From Candidatus Poseidonia alphae (GTDB lineage Archaea > Thermoplasmatota > Poseidoniia > Poseidoniales > Poseidoniaceae), in NCBI GenBank assembly GCA_002505405.1, contig DAVD01000012.1, positions 30,543 through 94,542 on the forward strand: a DNA stretch of 64,000 nt, in the 5' to 3' direction. The notes beneath the pieces were generated by a model. The model had not been told where the DNA came from. It made no database searches and saw nothing but the letters and a program-made list of their open reading frames with translations. Shown here piece by piece: positions 11,060 to 19,695 of the stretch; positions within the stretch are counted from its first letter, which is position 1, and every line of letters begins with the position of its first letter. Made by a program: the position numbers and the translations under genes.

Positions 11060-13300
11060 ATGTCGGTGAACATGACCGAAATTTCCACCCACTTGAGCCA
11101 ACATAAATTACTCGGAGAGGGAGCGTTTCAACACGGTTCCCCGGACAAAGTATTGTTGGTTTCTGGAGGTCCTGCGTCGCATCTCGCCAACTGGTCGATG
11201 CTTGCCTCACCTCCAAAAAGACGAGCGATCATCCGTCAACCACCCCGCTCACAAATGCCAGCAGCAGAACAGCATTCTCCACTCTCCGGAACCATACGAC
11301 TGACGGAAGAAAAGTGTGATTTAAGAGCCGAAGTTGAGGAATGGAAACACGGCAGTTGGTATCACAGCGTAACCCTTGTTGCCTCTGACATCGCCGATTT
11401 ACTGAACAAATTGCAACCGATTACATCTCCTGAACCTTTTGACAAACCCGGTTGTAAAGGAATGGCTTCTGGCCCTTTCTGGTCCGGGGCAATGGCCTAC
11501 GATATGATGCAGTGGACCCAACCGCTTCTCCTCCAAAAACCTCCTCGTGAGGGCACGATTTTGAGTGTTATGTGGCTGATTGAAGGAGGAGTTTGTCACG
11601 ACCGCCACGAGGACAAAGTCAGCGTTTTTGGCACGGAATCACCCTGGACCGCAAAGGCAGAAAAAGCGCTCACTGCAGCCCCCTCTGAATTCATTGAGGG
11701 CACTCCATTGCAACGCGTAGAGACGACGACTCACGATGATGAAACCCATATGGAGAACATCGAGCGCGTTCGCCAAGGAATCGTTGCAGGGCAGGTGTAT
11801 CAGGTCAATGTTGGAAAGCACTGGCAAGGGCCGATTGGCCATCCTTTTGATGTGTTTAAGCACCTGACACAAAACAATCCTGCTCCGTATTCTGTTTACC
11901 TTGAAGCGGTTGATGTGGGATTGGCCTTAGCCAGCTCGTCACCGGAGTCTCTGCTGGATTGCGATGAACAACACATCCGCTCGTCTCCAATCAAAGGAAC
12001 CTGTCTGCAGGGATCAACGGCTGAGGACGCTGCAGCCCTACGAAAAGCCATGCTCGAAGATGAAAAAGAACGTGCGGAACATCGTATGCTTGCTGACCTC
12101 ATGCGAAATGATCTGTCCAGTGTGTGTGAGGTAGGTTCGGTTGACATTGACCGCTTTGATGTTGAAGTGTACTCCAACGTTCAGCACCTTGTCAGCCATA
12201 TCACAGGGACATTCAAAACCGAACATAATGGAAAAACTGCCTTTCAGTCCATCTTTCCAGGAGGCTCAATCACGGGTTGTCCCAGAACGATGGTTTGCGC
12301 TGTGATCGATGAACTCGAACAGCATCCACGTTCGTTTTGGACCGGTTCAGCAGGCTGGGTGGACGTTCACACCGGTTCTTCATCCTGGAACATCTTGATC
12401 AGGACGCTTGAGGCGCATCGAACCGCATCTGGATGGAACGGAAGCATTGGGGCTGGTGGAGGAATTACCATTGCTTCAGATGCAGCAAAGGAAGTTTCAG
12501 AAGCGGTTTGGAAAGGTGCAGCATTGCGAATTGCTTCGGGGTGGATGAAAGCCGACGACAGTCCCGTCCCGCGAGGTGAACTTGAGATTCACCCCATTGC
12601 TCATCAAAAGCAAAAAACCGCCATCAGAACGCTATCATCGGTTCAAACCCTGCAACAGTGCATTGAACACAACAGAGATTGCGGCGTACTCTTTATTGAC
12701 AATTTGGACTCCTTCTCACTCAATGTTGCAGACGCTATCGCTCAGTCGGGACACGATGTTACCGTCCTAGCTGGACGTAACAATCATGCAGAAATGTTGT
12801 CAGACCCTACTGCGCTCTTTGACCTTCTTGACCGCCTTCAACCGACGCACATCGTTCTCGGCCCTGGCCCGGGCACTCCTGAGGATGCGCCTCTGACGAT
12901 GGCTCTCGCTCATCATGCCCTTGCAGGCCAACTAGCGGTTCCTGTCCTGGGGCTTTGTCTAGGTCACCAAGCACTTGCCCTTGCAGACGGAATGGAAGTG
13001 CTCCCCTCTCCACGCGGCCCTGTTCATGGCGTTCCTGTTCATATTGACCACGACGGCACGGGTCTGTTCGCAACTTCAGCATCGCCTGCAGTATTCACCC
13101 GATACAATTCTCTCATCGCCAACGAGCAAGACGGTCAGTCATTCATCATCAACGCTCGAGAAGAGGGGACGGGGTTGGTGATGGGTGTGCGTCACCCTTT
13201 ACACCCCATTCATGGCGTTCAGTTTCATCCAGAGTCAATTGGCTCACCGGAAGGACGGGCTATCATTCAAGAATTTCTTCTGAATCCATCGGATGGTTGA
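11060..13300 (+). CDS. pabB-pabA: Aminodeoxychorismate synthase, fused component I and glutamine amidotransferase
   Basis: Makes 4-amino-4-deoxychorismate from chorismate and glutamine for p-aminobenzoate. About 746 residues from the ATG at 11060; a longer in-frame ORF would overlap pabC. The chorismate-binding half carries PIKGT near residue 310, the lysine typical of PabB where anthranilate synthase usually has PIAGT. It also has DLMRNDLS and PGGSITGCPR. The C-terminal half from about residue 545 is a class I amidotransferase: FIDNLDSFSLNVADAI, LGPGPGTPED, nucleophile Cys in LGLCLGHQ near 632, and the His/Glu pair in QFHPES near 721. The component I then amidotransferase fusion guarantees 1:1 stoichiometry. 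It forms an operon with pabC. The alternative, a TrpE-TrpG fusion, is disfavoured by PIKGT and by the neighbour. Confidence 0.92.
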   Translation: MSVNMTEISTHLSQHKLLGEGAFQHGSPDKVLLVSGGPASHLANWSMLASPPKRRAIIRQPPRSQMPAAEQHSPLSGTIRLTEEKCDLRAEVEEWKHGSWYHSVTLVASDIADLLNKLQPITSPEPFDKPGCKGMASGPFWSGAMAYDMMQWTQPLLLQKPPREGTILSVMWLIEGGVCHDRHEDKVSVFGTESPWTAKAEKALTAAPSEFIEGTPLQRVETTTHDDETHMENIERVRQGIVAGQVYQVNVGKHWQGPIGHPFDVFKHLTQNNPAPYSVYLEAVDVGLALASSSPESLLDCDEQHIRSSPIKGTCLQGSTAEDAAALRKAMLEDEKERAEHRMLADLMRNDLSSVCEVGSVDIDRFDVEVYSNVQHLVSHITGTFKTEHNGKTAFQSIFPGGSITGCPRTMVCAVIDELEQHPRSFWTGSAGWVDVHTGSSSWNILIRTLEAHRTASGWNGSIGAGGGITIASDAAKEVSEAVWKGAALRIASGWMKADDSPVPRGELEIHPIAHQKQKTAIRTLSSVQTLQQCIEHNRDCGVLFIDNLDSFSLNVADAIAQSGHDVTVLAGRNNHAEMLSDPTALFDLLDRLQPTHIVLGPGPGTPEDAPLTMALAHHALAGQLAVPVLGLCLGHQALALADGMEVLPSPRGPVHGVPVHIDHDGTGLFATSASPAVFTRYNSLIANEQDGQSFIINAREEGTGLVMGVRHPLHPIHGVQFHPESIGSPEGRAIIQEFLLNPSDG

Positions 13301-13336
13301 AGAATCCCTTGCCGTTGGCCAACTTGAGGGGACGCC

Positions 13337-13723
13337 ATGCCAGCATGCCGACATTGTGGAAGCACTTATCCGCGTGAATTTTTCATTCATGGGGTTGGAC
13401 CTCGTGCACAGGTGTGTGCACAATGCGGTTTAGACAAAGGCTTGGTCACCAAGGAAGAAGTCCCCCTTCTCTTTGACAAACAGCTTGCTAACGCTCGGTT
13501 TTCCGCCGTAGCTCGACGTTACAGTATCTTCCTCTATGTCCCGTTCCTTTGGGCTCTTTGGGGATTCACTCTCTCTGACATTAAGCCGTGGGGACTCTTT
13601 TTCCTCGGCTTGTTGATTGTCCTTACGCTTCTTGCGCCGGTCATCTTCATCTATCGCGGTGGACGTTATTCCGGAGATATGGCTCGCTTGAGTCCAGCAT
13701 ACGATCGTCCAAAAGGCCACTGA
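13337..13723 (+). CDS. Small zinc-ribbon protein with two membrane helices
   Basis: 128 residues. The N-terminus has two CxxC knuckles (CRHC at residues 4-7 and CAQC near 27-30) that should bind one zinc. Two hydrophobic helices follow at about residues 63-80 and 86-107 with a short basic end. A GAGGGGA lies 5 bases upstream of the ATG. It follows pabBA by 36 bases and may be its operon tail, and it converges on the GTPase gene, whose stop is 1 base away. I do not recognise a function. Small zinc-ribbon membrane proteins are common in archaea and are mostly uncharacterised. Confidence 0.8.
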   Translation: MPACRHCGSTYPREFFIHGVGPRAQVCAQCGLDKGLVTKEEVPLLFDKQLANARFSAVARRYSIFLYVPFLWALWGFTLSDIKPWGLFFLGLLIVLTLLAPVIFIYRGGRYSGDMARLSPAYDRPKGH

Positions 13724-13724
13724 A

Positions 13725-15011
13725 TCACGATTTAGCGTGAATTTTGAGGACGTCGCCATCAGTCAATTCGTGGTCTGCGCCAACAACTCGGCGTGTTCTT
13801 CCATCAACGCCCCGAATGAACCCATCTCCCAAATCAGTGTGGACATGGTAAGCAAGAGCTTTGGCTTGAATTCCTGATGAGACAACAAAGGCGTCGGGCA
13901 ATACTTTGCCGTCACCGTCCACCCAATGGGTTTCATCTTGTACGGGGTACACTACAATCTGATTGAGAAGTTCAAACAGCACTCGGTCCAATAAGCGAGC
14001 AACTCCAGTTCCATTCGACGATTTCATACGAGCGAGCATGTGGGCCAGGGCTTTGGTTTGAGGTTCATTCAGCGAAGAAGAATCATTGATTGAAAACGTT
14101 GCTTCTCCGGGATGGTACGAGATGATATTGGCGTTAGCCGCCCTCCGAAGCGCAAGTTCAACGTCGGCCATGCAAGGTTCAATCGAATACAATGAAAGGT
14201 CGTCGATCACACCTTCTGGGGCAATGTCCCATTTGTTCGCAGCATATGCAATAGGGAACAGACCTTGTCGTAGCGTCACTGCCAATGTTCGAAGAACTTC
14301 TTCATTCCAATCCCAAGGCTGCCCTTCAGGTCGTTGCTCTTGCTGGAATTGCAGCATGCATTGGGAAACGAGTTGAGTCGTAGCCCCTAGCCCGCTTAAT
14401 CGCTCTTGAACGAATGAAGCCAAGCCTTTCTCTCCCTCCGCTTGGACTCTGCGGACACCACGGGTCCAGCCCTCGTTGAGAATGCCGGCAATCCAGGCAT
14501 CAAGTTCTTCCTCGAGAAAAGCGATCTCCTGTTTCAAACCGTTGATCGCATCTTCCTTTGAGGAAGCACCGCCAAGAAACTGCCCCTCTACGTCGGTTGT
14601 TCCAGCGGCATCGACGACTTGAATCAGAACGTTCGAATTGGCCAGGTCTGAAAGAAAGGCATTGCCCCGCCCTCTTCCTTCACTCGCCCCTGGAACAAGA
14701 CCTGCTACATCAACAAGGGCTACGGGGACAAAACGACGGTGACCAACACAAGAACCCGTCCTCGGTTGGCAGAGGCTTCCTTGACGCGGATCTTCTGCTG
14801 AAGTGGGTTCAAGGCGTCCTTCGGATTCTAATTTCTCACGCAAGGCTTTGCACGGGCAAGGAAGGCGTGCTTCTACGAAAGCAACTCCAACGTTAGGGTC
14901 GATGGTACAAAACGGATAGTTCGCAATATCAACCTGAGCGAGTGTTGCTGCGCTAAAAAACGTAGATTTGCCCACATTCGGTTTGCCAACGAGGCCTATG
15001 CGCACCGTCAT
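13725..15011 (-). CDS. Obg/YchF-type GTPase with C-terminal TGS domain
   Basis: A TRAFAC-class GTPase of about 428 residues. G1 is GLVGKPNVGKST at the N-terminus and is followed by the YchF-like NYPFCTIDPNVG. The switch II region has VDVAGLVPGASEGRGRGNAFL. NKWD supplies base recognition with the D of true GTPases; bacterial YchF has E there. A coiled insertion precedes a C-terminal TGS-type domain (DALVV-like strand then VHTDLGDGFIRG). This matches the archaeal YchF-like family, whose members associate with ribosomes. The ATG at 15011 is preceded by an in-frame GTG at 15014; I prefer the ATG. It is the last gene of a minus-strand run, 15 bases after the polytopic membrane gene. The cellular role is not well established in archaea. 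Confidence 0.9.
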   Translation of the reverse strand: MTVRIGLVGKPNVGKSTFFSAATLAQVDIANYPFCTIDPNVGVAFVEARLPCPCKALREKLESEGRLEPTSAEDPRQGSLCQPRTGSCVGHRRFVPVALVDVAGLVPGASEGRGRGNAFLSDLANSNVLIQVVDAAGTTDVEGQFLGGASSKEDAINGLKQEIAFLEEELDAWIAGILNEGWTRGVRRVQAEGEKGLASFVQERLSGLGATTQLVSQCMLQFQQEQRPEGQPWDWNEEVLRTLAVTLRQGLFPIAYAANKWDIAPEGVIDDLSLYSIEPCMADVELALRRAANANIISYHPGEATFSINDSSSLNEPQTKALAHMLARMKSSNGTGVARLLDRVLFELLNQIVVYPVQDETHWVDGDGKVLPDAFVVSSGIQAKALAYHVHTDLGDGFIRGVDGRTRRVVGADHELTDGDVLKIHAKS

Positions 15012-15029
15012 CACGCCCGATGAAGACCC

Positions 15030-17024
15030 TCATTCTTCCTCGGAACCTGCCGAGGGAGTGATGTCGTAGTCTCGCTTGATTTGAGCAATAGCAATATCAA
15101 GTTCTGGAAGGTTGAGTTCTCCGTCGCCATCAAGGTCCATAATCTGCATCAATTCGCCCGAGTCAACGGAGGAAAGAGCATCAATATCTGTTGCTTGAAG
15201 GGCGGTAAGGAATTCTTCTTCGTCAACTTTTCCTGAAGCATCCAAATCCATGGACCGGAACAGGTCAAAGACGGATTGGCCTTTGTCTTCAAGGTACTGC
15301 ACCAGTTGAATCATGGCTTCTGTTGGGGCCTTTGAAGGGAACTCTGTGATCTCATCGTTGTGGAGTGAGGAGTCAACGGCGATGATGGTTGAGCCGCCCT
15401 CGGTGTCTTCGGTTTGCGTTACAACCAATTCCGTGTCAACGCCAACACCACGACCGATGAGCGTGCGGATGGTGGTTGATGAGCCTGCTATCAAGGTGTA
15501 GGTATTCACATCAGAAACCGTTTCAGAGGAAACCGAACGACCTGTTGAGGAGATCCCGGTTCGTATGGTCACAAGGGTTGCGAGGATTGTTCCGATTCCA
15601 AGAAGGTAGAACATAGCCGCTCCAGTGAGGAAGAATCCACCTGATGGAGCCACTGCATCTTCGATGCCGGAGGTTGCAATTGCATTGGTTGTGAAATCCC
15701 CTACGAGGAAGGTCACGGTAGAGGCCACGCCACCAACAAGGACCATCCAAACCGCCAGGTTAGCGGTTGATGGAGTAGCGAGTGGTTTTCCAATCGCCAT
15801 TGGGTAACTGTTGAACACGGAGGAAAGAATGAGGAGTCCGCCAACGGTGAACATCATTCCCATGTCCACGCTGTGCGCCATGCTTCCAAGTTCTCCAGTT
15901 CCGACAAAGATATCCATCGCCGTGAAATATCCGCCGATAGCAAAGAACGGGAGGAGGACGAATGCAAGCAAACCAGCCATCGAGCCAGGGTTCTTTACCA
16001 CGGAATCCATTCCTGAATTCGCCGTCATGATGATGTTAACAGAGGCTGCGAAGACCGGAAGCAATCCTAAGGTGAGAAGGATGGCTCCGAAGTTCACCAA
16101 AACGTTGCTACCATCAGCGCTTGACATGAAGAACGGGGGGAGGGTCACAAAGAGCAGAAGCATGCTTGCAGAGCGCATCGAACCGGACCAGATGGGTTGC
16201 TTGGCAACCATAGGAACGGTGTAGTATCCCACTGAAAACATCAGTGCAAGAGGGACCCAGCCGTTTGAGACGCGCTCTCCGAGCCAGACTGTTTGTGTCG
16301 AGTCTGCAACTTCGCCAATGAAGATGTAAATCATGGCGAAGATCTTGGAAACCAGAGCCATAATGAGGAACCAAGAACTGGTTGACAGTTCTTGTTCTCC
16401 ACGAGTAGAAGCGGTGATCAAGACGTTGATGAGCACCGGGACAAGAAGCAAACCTACGGCAAGCGATTCCAAACTGAGCAGGAGCGTAGAGACGGCGAAA
16501 GATTCTGTGTCAACATCAAGGAAACCGAAAATGAACGGGAGAAGAACGCTCACGATGAGAACGACCGTCAACAACAAGGCCACCATTGAAGCATTTGCTT
16601 CACTTGCAAGACGCCCGTTTCCGTTTCGAGATACTGCAACGAGGCCTCCTCCGACAAGGCCGTAGATGAGAGCCAAGCCAAGAAGCCTCTGCGTAGCGTC
16701 CCGAAGGGAGGAGCCGTCGTCGTAAGACCAGCCAATGCTTGCTAGCGAATCAAGAGCTCGAGGGTCGTAGTTATGCCAAGCGGCCAAAAATCCAAGAATA
16801 CCAGCGAAGACAAACCAGAGCATTCCGAAGTTCATCCATGTACGCGACCCGCTGCCATCTTTGTCATCAAAGATATCTACGAGGCCTGGAGGGTTCTTCC
16901 TGAGAATGAACAACCCGATTTGCTGGAGCGCCCCGCCCACGTCCCCAGCACCGCGTGCTAGGGTTTGAGAAAGGAAAAAGAGCGTAGCGATGAGAAGCGT
17001 GCCGGTGATAAAAATAATTTCCAT
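15030..17024 (-). CDS. Polytopic membrane protein resembling oxidase subunit I but lacking its ligand histidines, with C-terminal EF-hands
   Basis: 664 residues with roughly 12 or more hydrophobic helices between residues 1 and 485, a soluble segment (about 500-580) and two EF-hands. Loop 593-604 has D593, D595, S597, D601, E604; loop 630-641 has D630, D632, D634, N638, E641. Helix order, spacing and local motifs look like the cbb3-type heme-copper oxidase subunit I. GYYTVPMVAKQPIWS (266-280) corresponds to the CcoN stretch MYYFVPKQAERPVYS, and the helix ending in SYPMAIGK (406-413) corresponds to the helix ending in LVPKVFG. Yet only three His exist (H84, H384, H555), so the six heme/copper ligands cannot all be present. 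It cannot be a working oxidase and may be a derived ion channel, sensor or assembly subunit. A GGAGGTG Shine-Dalgarno precedes the ATG, and it follows a two-helix gene by 14 bases. The homology is an eye alignment and tentative; the membrane and EF-hand reading is firm. Confidence 0.7.
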   Translation of the reverse strand: MEIIFITGTLLIATLFFLSQTLARGAGDVGGALQQIGLFILRKNPPGLVDIFDDKDGSGSRTWMNFGMLWFVFAGILGFLAAWHNYDPRALDSLASIGWSYDDGSSLRDATQRLLGLALIYGLVGGGLVAVSRNGNGRLASEANASMVALLLTVVLIVSVLLPFIFGFLDVDTESFAVSTLLLSLESLAVGLLLVPVLINVLITASTRGEQELSTSSWFLIMALVSKIFAMIYIFIGEVADSTQTVWLGERVSNGWVPLALMFSVGYYTVPMVAKQPIWSGSMRSASMLLLFVTLPPFFMSSADGSNVLVNFGAILLTLGLLPVFAASVNIIMTANSGMDSVVKNPGSMAGLLAFVLLPFFAIGGYFTAMDIFVGTGELGSMAHSVDMGMMFTVGGLLILSSVFNSYPMAIGKPLATPSTANLAVWMVLVGGVASTVTFLVGDFTTNAIATSGIEDAVAPSGGFFLTGAAMFYLLGIGTILATLVTIRTGISSTGRSVSSETVSDVNTYTLIAGSSTTIRTLIGRGVGVDTELVVTQTEDTEGGSTIIAVDSSLHNDEITEFPSKAPTEAMIQLVQYLEDKGQSVFDLFRSMDLDASGKVDEEEFLTALQATDIDALSSVDSGELMQIMDLDGDGELNLPELDIAIAQIKRDYDITPSAGSEEE

Positions 17025-17038
17025 ACATCACACCTCCA

Positions 17039-17311
17039 TCATTCTGCGAGTACCTCACCCACGAGTGTTGCTACGATTGCACCAACACCAACAAGGAATC
17101 CAATCAAGTAGTACCAGATTCCACTACCGCCCAAATTCTGCACCAAAGGAACGAGTTCTCCGAGCAACGGAAGGTTGTCCCAACCGAAGACATTTGCAAA
17201 CAAAGAATAGAGGCCCAAAAGGCCAACAAAGAACAACGTGAGAATCACGCGACTTGATGTTGGTTCTCCTGTTCCGACGGTTGTATCTGGAAGGGTTGTG
17301 GAATTTGACAC
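17039..17311 (-). CDS. Small two-helix membrane protein
   Basis: About 90 residues starting at a GTG at 17311. A strong GAGGTGAGG (17315-17323) lies 3 bases upstream, which decides against the in-frame GTG at 17320. Two hydrophobic helices flank a loop with several Gly/Leu/Pro residues, and the first is preceded by a short polar Thr/Ser-rich N-terminus. It ends 14 bases before the 664-residue oxidase-like gene, and that gene's Shine-Dalgarno lies in the gap, so the two are almost certainly co-transcribed. It could be a small accessory subunit of the larger protein, much as small single- or double-helix subunits accompany oxidases. That is inference from position only. Confidence 0.75.
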   Translation of the reverse strand: MSNSTTLPDTTVGTGEPTSSRVILTLFFVGLLGLYSLFANVFGWDNLPLLGELVPLVQNLGGSGIWYYLIGFLVGVGAIVATLVGEVLAE

Positions 17312-17361
17312 GGGCCTCACCTCAAATTGACCCCATAGGGGTCATTCCTCCGACTTGCCGG

Positions 17362-17376
17362 GCGGTCATAAACGTT
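17362..17376 (-). promoter_or_regulatory. Candidate TATA box for the two-gene membrane operon
   Basis: On the minus strand GTTTATGA (17366-17373) lies in the 109-base gap between RaSEA and the small membrane gene. Start of transcription about 25 bases downstream would fall near 17342, leaving a leader of about 30 bases with the GAGGTGAGG site. Weak match; single occurrence. Confidence 0.35.
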
Positions 17377-17420
17377 CACCATCACAGGCGAAGGAAAAGG
17401 GGTGCCTGTGGCCAAAGAAT

Positions 17421-18587
17421 TCACGGTGAACGCAACGTCTCAAGGGTTGGGGCTCGTCGAGGCTTTGAAAGTCCCAAAGGAAGGGGAAGTTGGCGCTCGA
17501 GCATCAACTCAGTCTGCCATTTCTTTTGACATTCACATTCCAACCCGTCAAATTCCAAGAGGCTGCCCGAGACGGCATAGCGTTCGATGGCTGCAACAAC
17601 TTCTCCATCGCACGAACCGCAATTGTGCGATCCTCGAATCTTTCCTCCGGCGGTGGGGTGGACGATCAAGCGTGAAACTTGGTCTTCTTCTCCGTTCATT
17701 CCGCCTTTGGGATGAATGAAGGGGTGCGCCCGTTGAATCATGGCGACAAGTGACCAAAGCCACGGAGGCCGGTATTCATTGTGGCGATGCAAGCGGTCGA
17801 TGACGGTCCCGCGTTGGATGTTCATTGGATTGACTGAAATTTCATCAGAACGCTCTGCAACCGCTTCAATCCATTTGATACTGTGATCCAAGGCGTCAGC
17901 CTCGCTCATGAATGGGGGTTTGAACATGAGGTATGTTTTCACTCGGAGATTGAACGTTTCCAGGTTGGTCACGGCGCGATCCCAAGAAGCCGTTGAGAAT
18001 CCCTTGTTCACATGGAACCGAAGCACTTCGTCGTCGTAAGCTTCCAGTCCAATCGCAACGGTGAAGGAAGGGTTGATCGATGTGGCCCATTCAAGTTTAG
18101 CTTCTGTTAATTGTTCACATCGGCTTTCTACAATCAATTCTTTTCCGAGTTCAGCGCAATCACGGAGGACTGTTTCTTGGAATTCAACGGGAATTTCTCT
18201 ATCCTCGAGCAGGGACCCTGAAGTGTATACCTTCACCATGGCGTGTTCTTCGAAGCCGTCCAGTTTCTCTTTTGCATAGGCCCATTGAGCATGAAGGTCA
18301 TCGTTGGTTACATCGTCCCTGGTATCGTTGAAGTAGCCGCAGAACGTGCACCCCGATGACCACCACCAATGGCAGCCCTTGGTCCGGAGAATGACGGTTG
18401 CGGCGGTACATGGAGTGCCGTCTGGCAGTGCTTCTGGGGTAGTATATACTGTTGCAGGTTCGCTCGCATCCCAAGATTGCTGGCGCGCTTTTGCCCACGG
18501 AGTATTGGCTGGAGCCTTGACCAAATCGTGAATGCGCAAGCCCTTCTTACCTTGACCGAGAAGATGCAGGTTGGGCGGCTCCGACAT
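17421..18587 (-). CDS. raSEA: Archaeosine synthase radical SAM subunit RaSEA
   Basis: A radical SAM enzyme that, with ArcS, converts the lysine adduct of preQ0 at position 15 of archaeal tRNA into archaeosine. The cluster motif is spaced C-x7-C-x2-C (GCHWWWSSGCTFCGY) rather than the classical C-x3-C-x2-C, as expected for this family (formerly TIGR01210). Later blocks fit: VKVYTSGSLLEDREIP, LIVESRCEQLTEAKLEWA, AIGLEAYDDEVLRFHVNKGF and MFKPPFMSEADA. A C-terminal Cys cluster (CGSCDG, CECQ) may hold a metal. About 388 residues from the ATG at 18587; a GTG start at 18596 is possible. Its ArcS partner is not in this window. Presence of RaSEA is a firm archaeal marker. Confidence 0.9.
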   Translation of the reverse strand: MSEPPNLHLLGQGKKGLRIHDLVKAPANTPWAKARQQSWDASEPATVYTTPEALPDGTPCTAATVILRTKGCHWWWSSGCTFCGYFNDTRDDVTNDDLHAQWAYAKEKLDGFEEHAMVKVYTSGSLLEDREIPVEFQETVLRDCAELGKELIVESRCEQLTEAKLEWATSINPSFTVAIGLEAYDDEVLRFHVNKGFSTASWDRAVTNLETFNLRVKTYLMFKPPFMSEADALDHSIKWIEAVAERSDEISVNPMNIQRGTVIDRLHRHNEYRPPWLWSLVAMIQRAHPFIHPKGGMNGEEDQVSRLIVHPTAGGKIRGSHNCGSCDGEVVAAIERYAVSGSLLEFDGLECECQKKWQTELMLERQLPLPLGLSKPRRAPTLETLRSP

Positions 18588-18621
18588 GTGCTCCACTGAC
18601 GTGCCGTCGGCATTTGAGGTT

Positions 18622-19695
18622 TCAAACCACCGCAGCGGGTTGTGTTAGGCTATTTTCGAAAAAGGACACCAAATGCCCTCGGTAGGTTTCGGTTTGAGTC
18701 ATCATCAGCGTGACGTGTGAAAGCACACCTGGCTCATCCCCATCTTGATGCGAAATTGAGGAATTGCCAAACCAGCACTCAACGAAACCGCCTTCCTTGA
18801 CGTTGTTCTTTCCTGCATTACACATGGCATTGCCGTGGTGAATCTTGATGCGATAGTCGTCGTTTGATTGCGTAATGAACATCGAGCGGTTTCCAATGTT
18901 TTCCGCACCAGATAACGGTTCAAATTTGACAAGGTTGTCCCCACTCTGGATTTTCCCAGCGAACACTGCTGCATCCTTGAGGAAGGTGGGGAATCCGGCA
19001 AACTCCAATTCTTCGGATATGATCCGATCCATAGAGGAGAACGGGGAGTCCAAGAATACCGCCTCAATGTCCCGCTCTTGGTCAAAAGCGATGGCGGTTG
19101 TTCCTGCTCCAAGAGAAATTCCCATAATTCCGATTGAAGGGGCAGGCACACCTTTCTCCTCCTGTAGCCACGACCAAACAGCAAGAACATCCCGGTACTC
19201 TCGTTGCCCTGCTGAAACCAGCCCGTCTTCTACGGTACTGTCACCATGGTCCCTCAAATCAAAAAGAATGACGTTGAAATTCGCTTGATGCAGCATGGCT
19301 GCAGGAATCAATACCTCGTGATTGGCCTTACAGGAACGAATACCATGAACGAGAATAACCCAGGGCTGTGATGCATTGGTTTCCATGACCCAGGCGGCCA
19401 AGGTAATCGGTTCATCGGGCACATCAATCGTAGCGTTATCCCATTGGTCAAACCAAAACGATTCCATGTCCGAGGCAATCGTAGCATTCTTTTCCATCAT
19501 CCCTTCTTCCAAACCTTCGTCCCAAAGATGCGGAGTAAAGTTGTCCGGGGTATTGTACGGCGCATGGTCGGAACATTCCAGATTGCTTGCTGCAGCCTGT
19601 GTGTAAACCAGACTCCCAAGTTGATAATACACAACAGGCATGCTGCATATGAGCAAAATAAGTATGGCGGGTATGCTTCTCTTCCATCGACTCAT
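18622..19695 (-). CDS. Membrane-anchored alpha/beta hydrolase
   Basis: 357 residues. An N-terminal hydrophobic helix (about residues 8-28) anchors the protein, with the catalytic domain probably outside. Alpha/beta-hydrolase landmarks are VILVHGIRSC (oxyanion region), FDLRDHGDS, and the nucleophile elbow GISLGAG around residue 190. A likely acid/His end comprises SNDDYRIKIHHG and SHVTLM. The ATG overlaps the stop of the upstream decarboxylase-type gene by 4 bases (ATGA), which implies translational coupling. Pairing with a phospholipid decarboxylase suggests a lipid or ester substrate, but this is inference. It resembles the large dienelactone-hydrolase/acylaminoacyl-peptidase-like group rather than a named enzyme. 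Confidence 0.85.
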   Translation of the reverse strand: MSRWKRSIPAILILLICSMPVVYYQLGSLVYTQAAASNLECSDHAPYNTPDNFTPHLWDEGLEEGMMEKNATIASDMESFWFDQWDNATIDVPDEPITLAAWVMETNASQPWVILVHGIRSCKANHEVLIPAAMLHQANFNVILFDLRDHGDSTVEDGLVSAGQREYRDVLAVWSWLQEEKGVPAPSIGIMGISLGAGTTAIAFDQERDIEAVFLDSPFSSMDRIISEELEFAGFPTFLKDAAVFAGKIQSGDNLVKFEPLSGAENIGNRSMFITQSNDDYRIKIHHGNAMCNAGKNNVKEGGFVECWFGNSSISHQDGDEPGVLSHVTLMMTQTETYRGHLVSFFENSLTQPAAVV

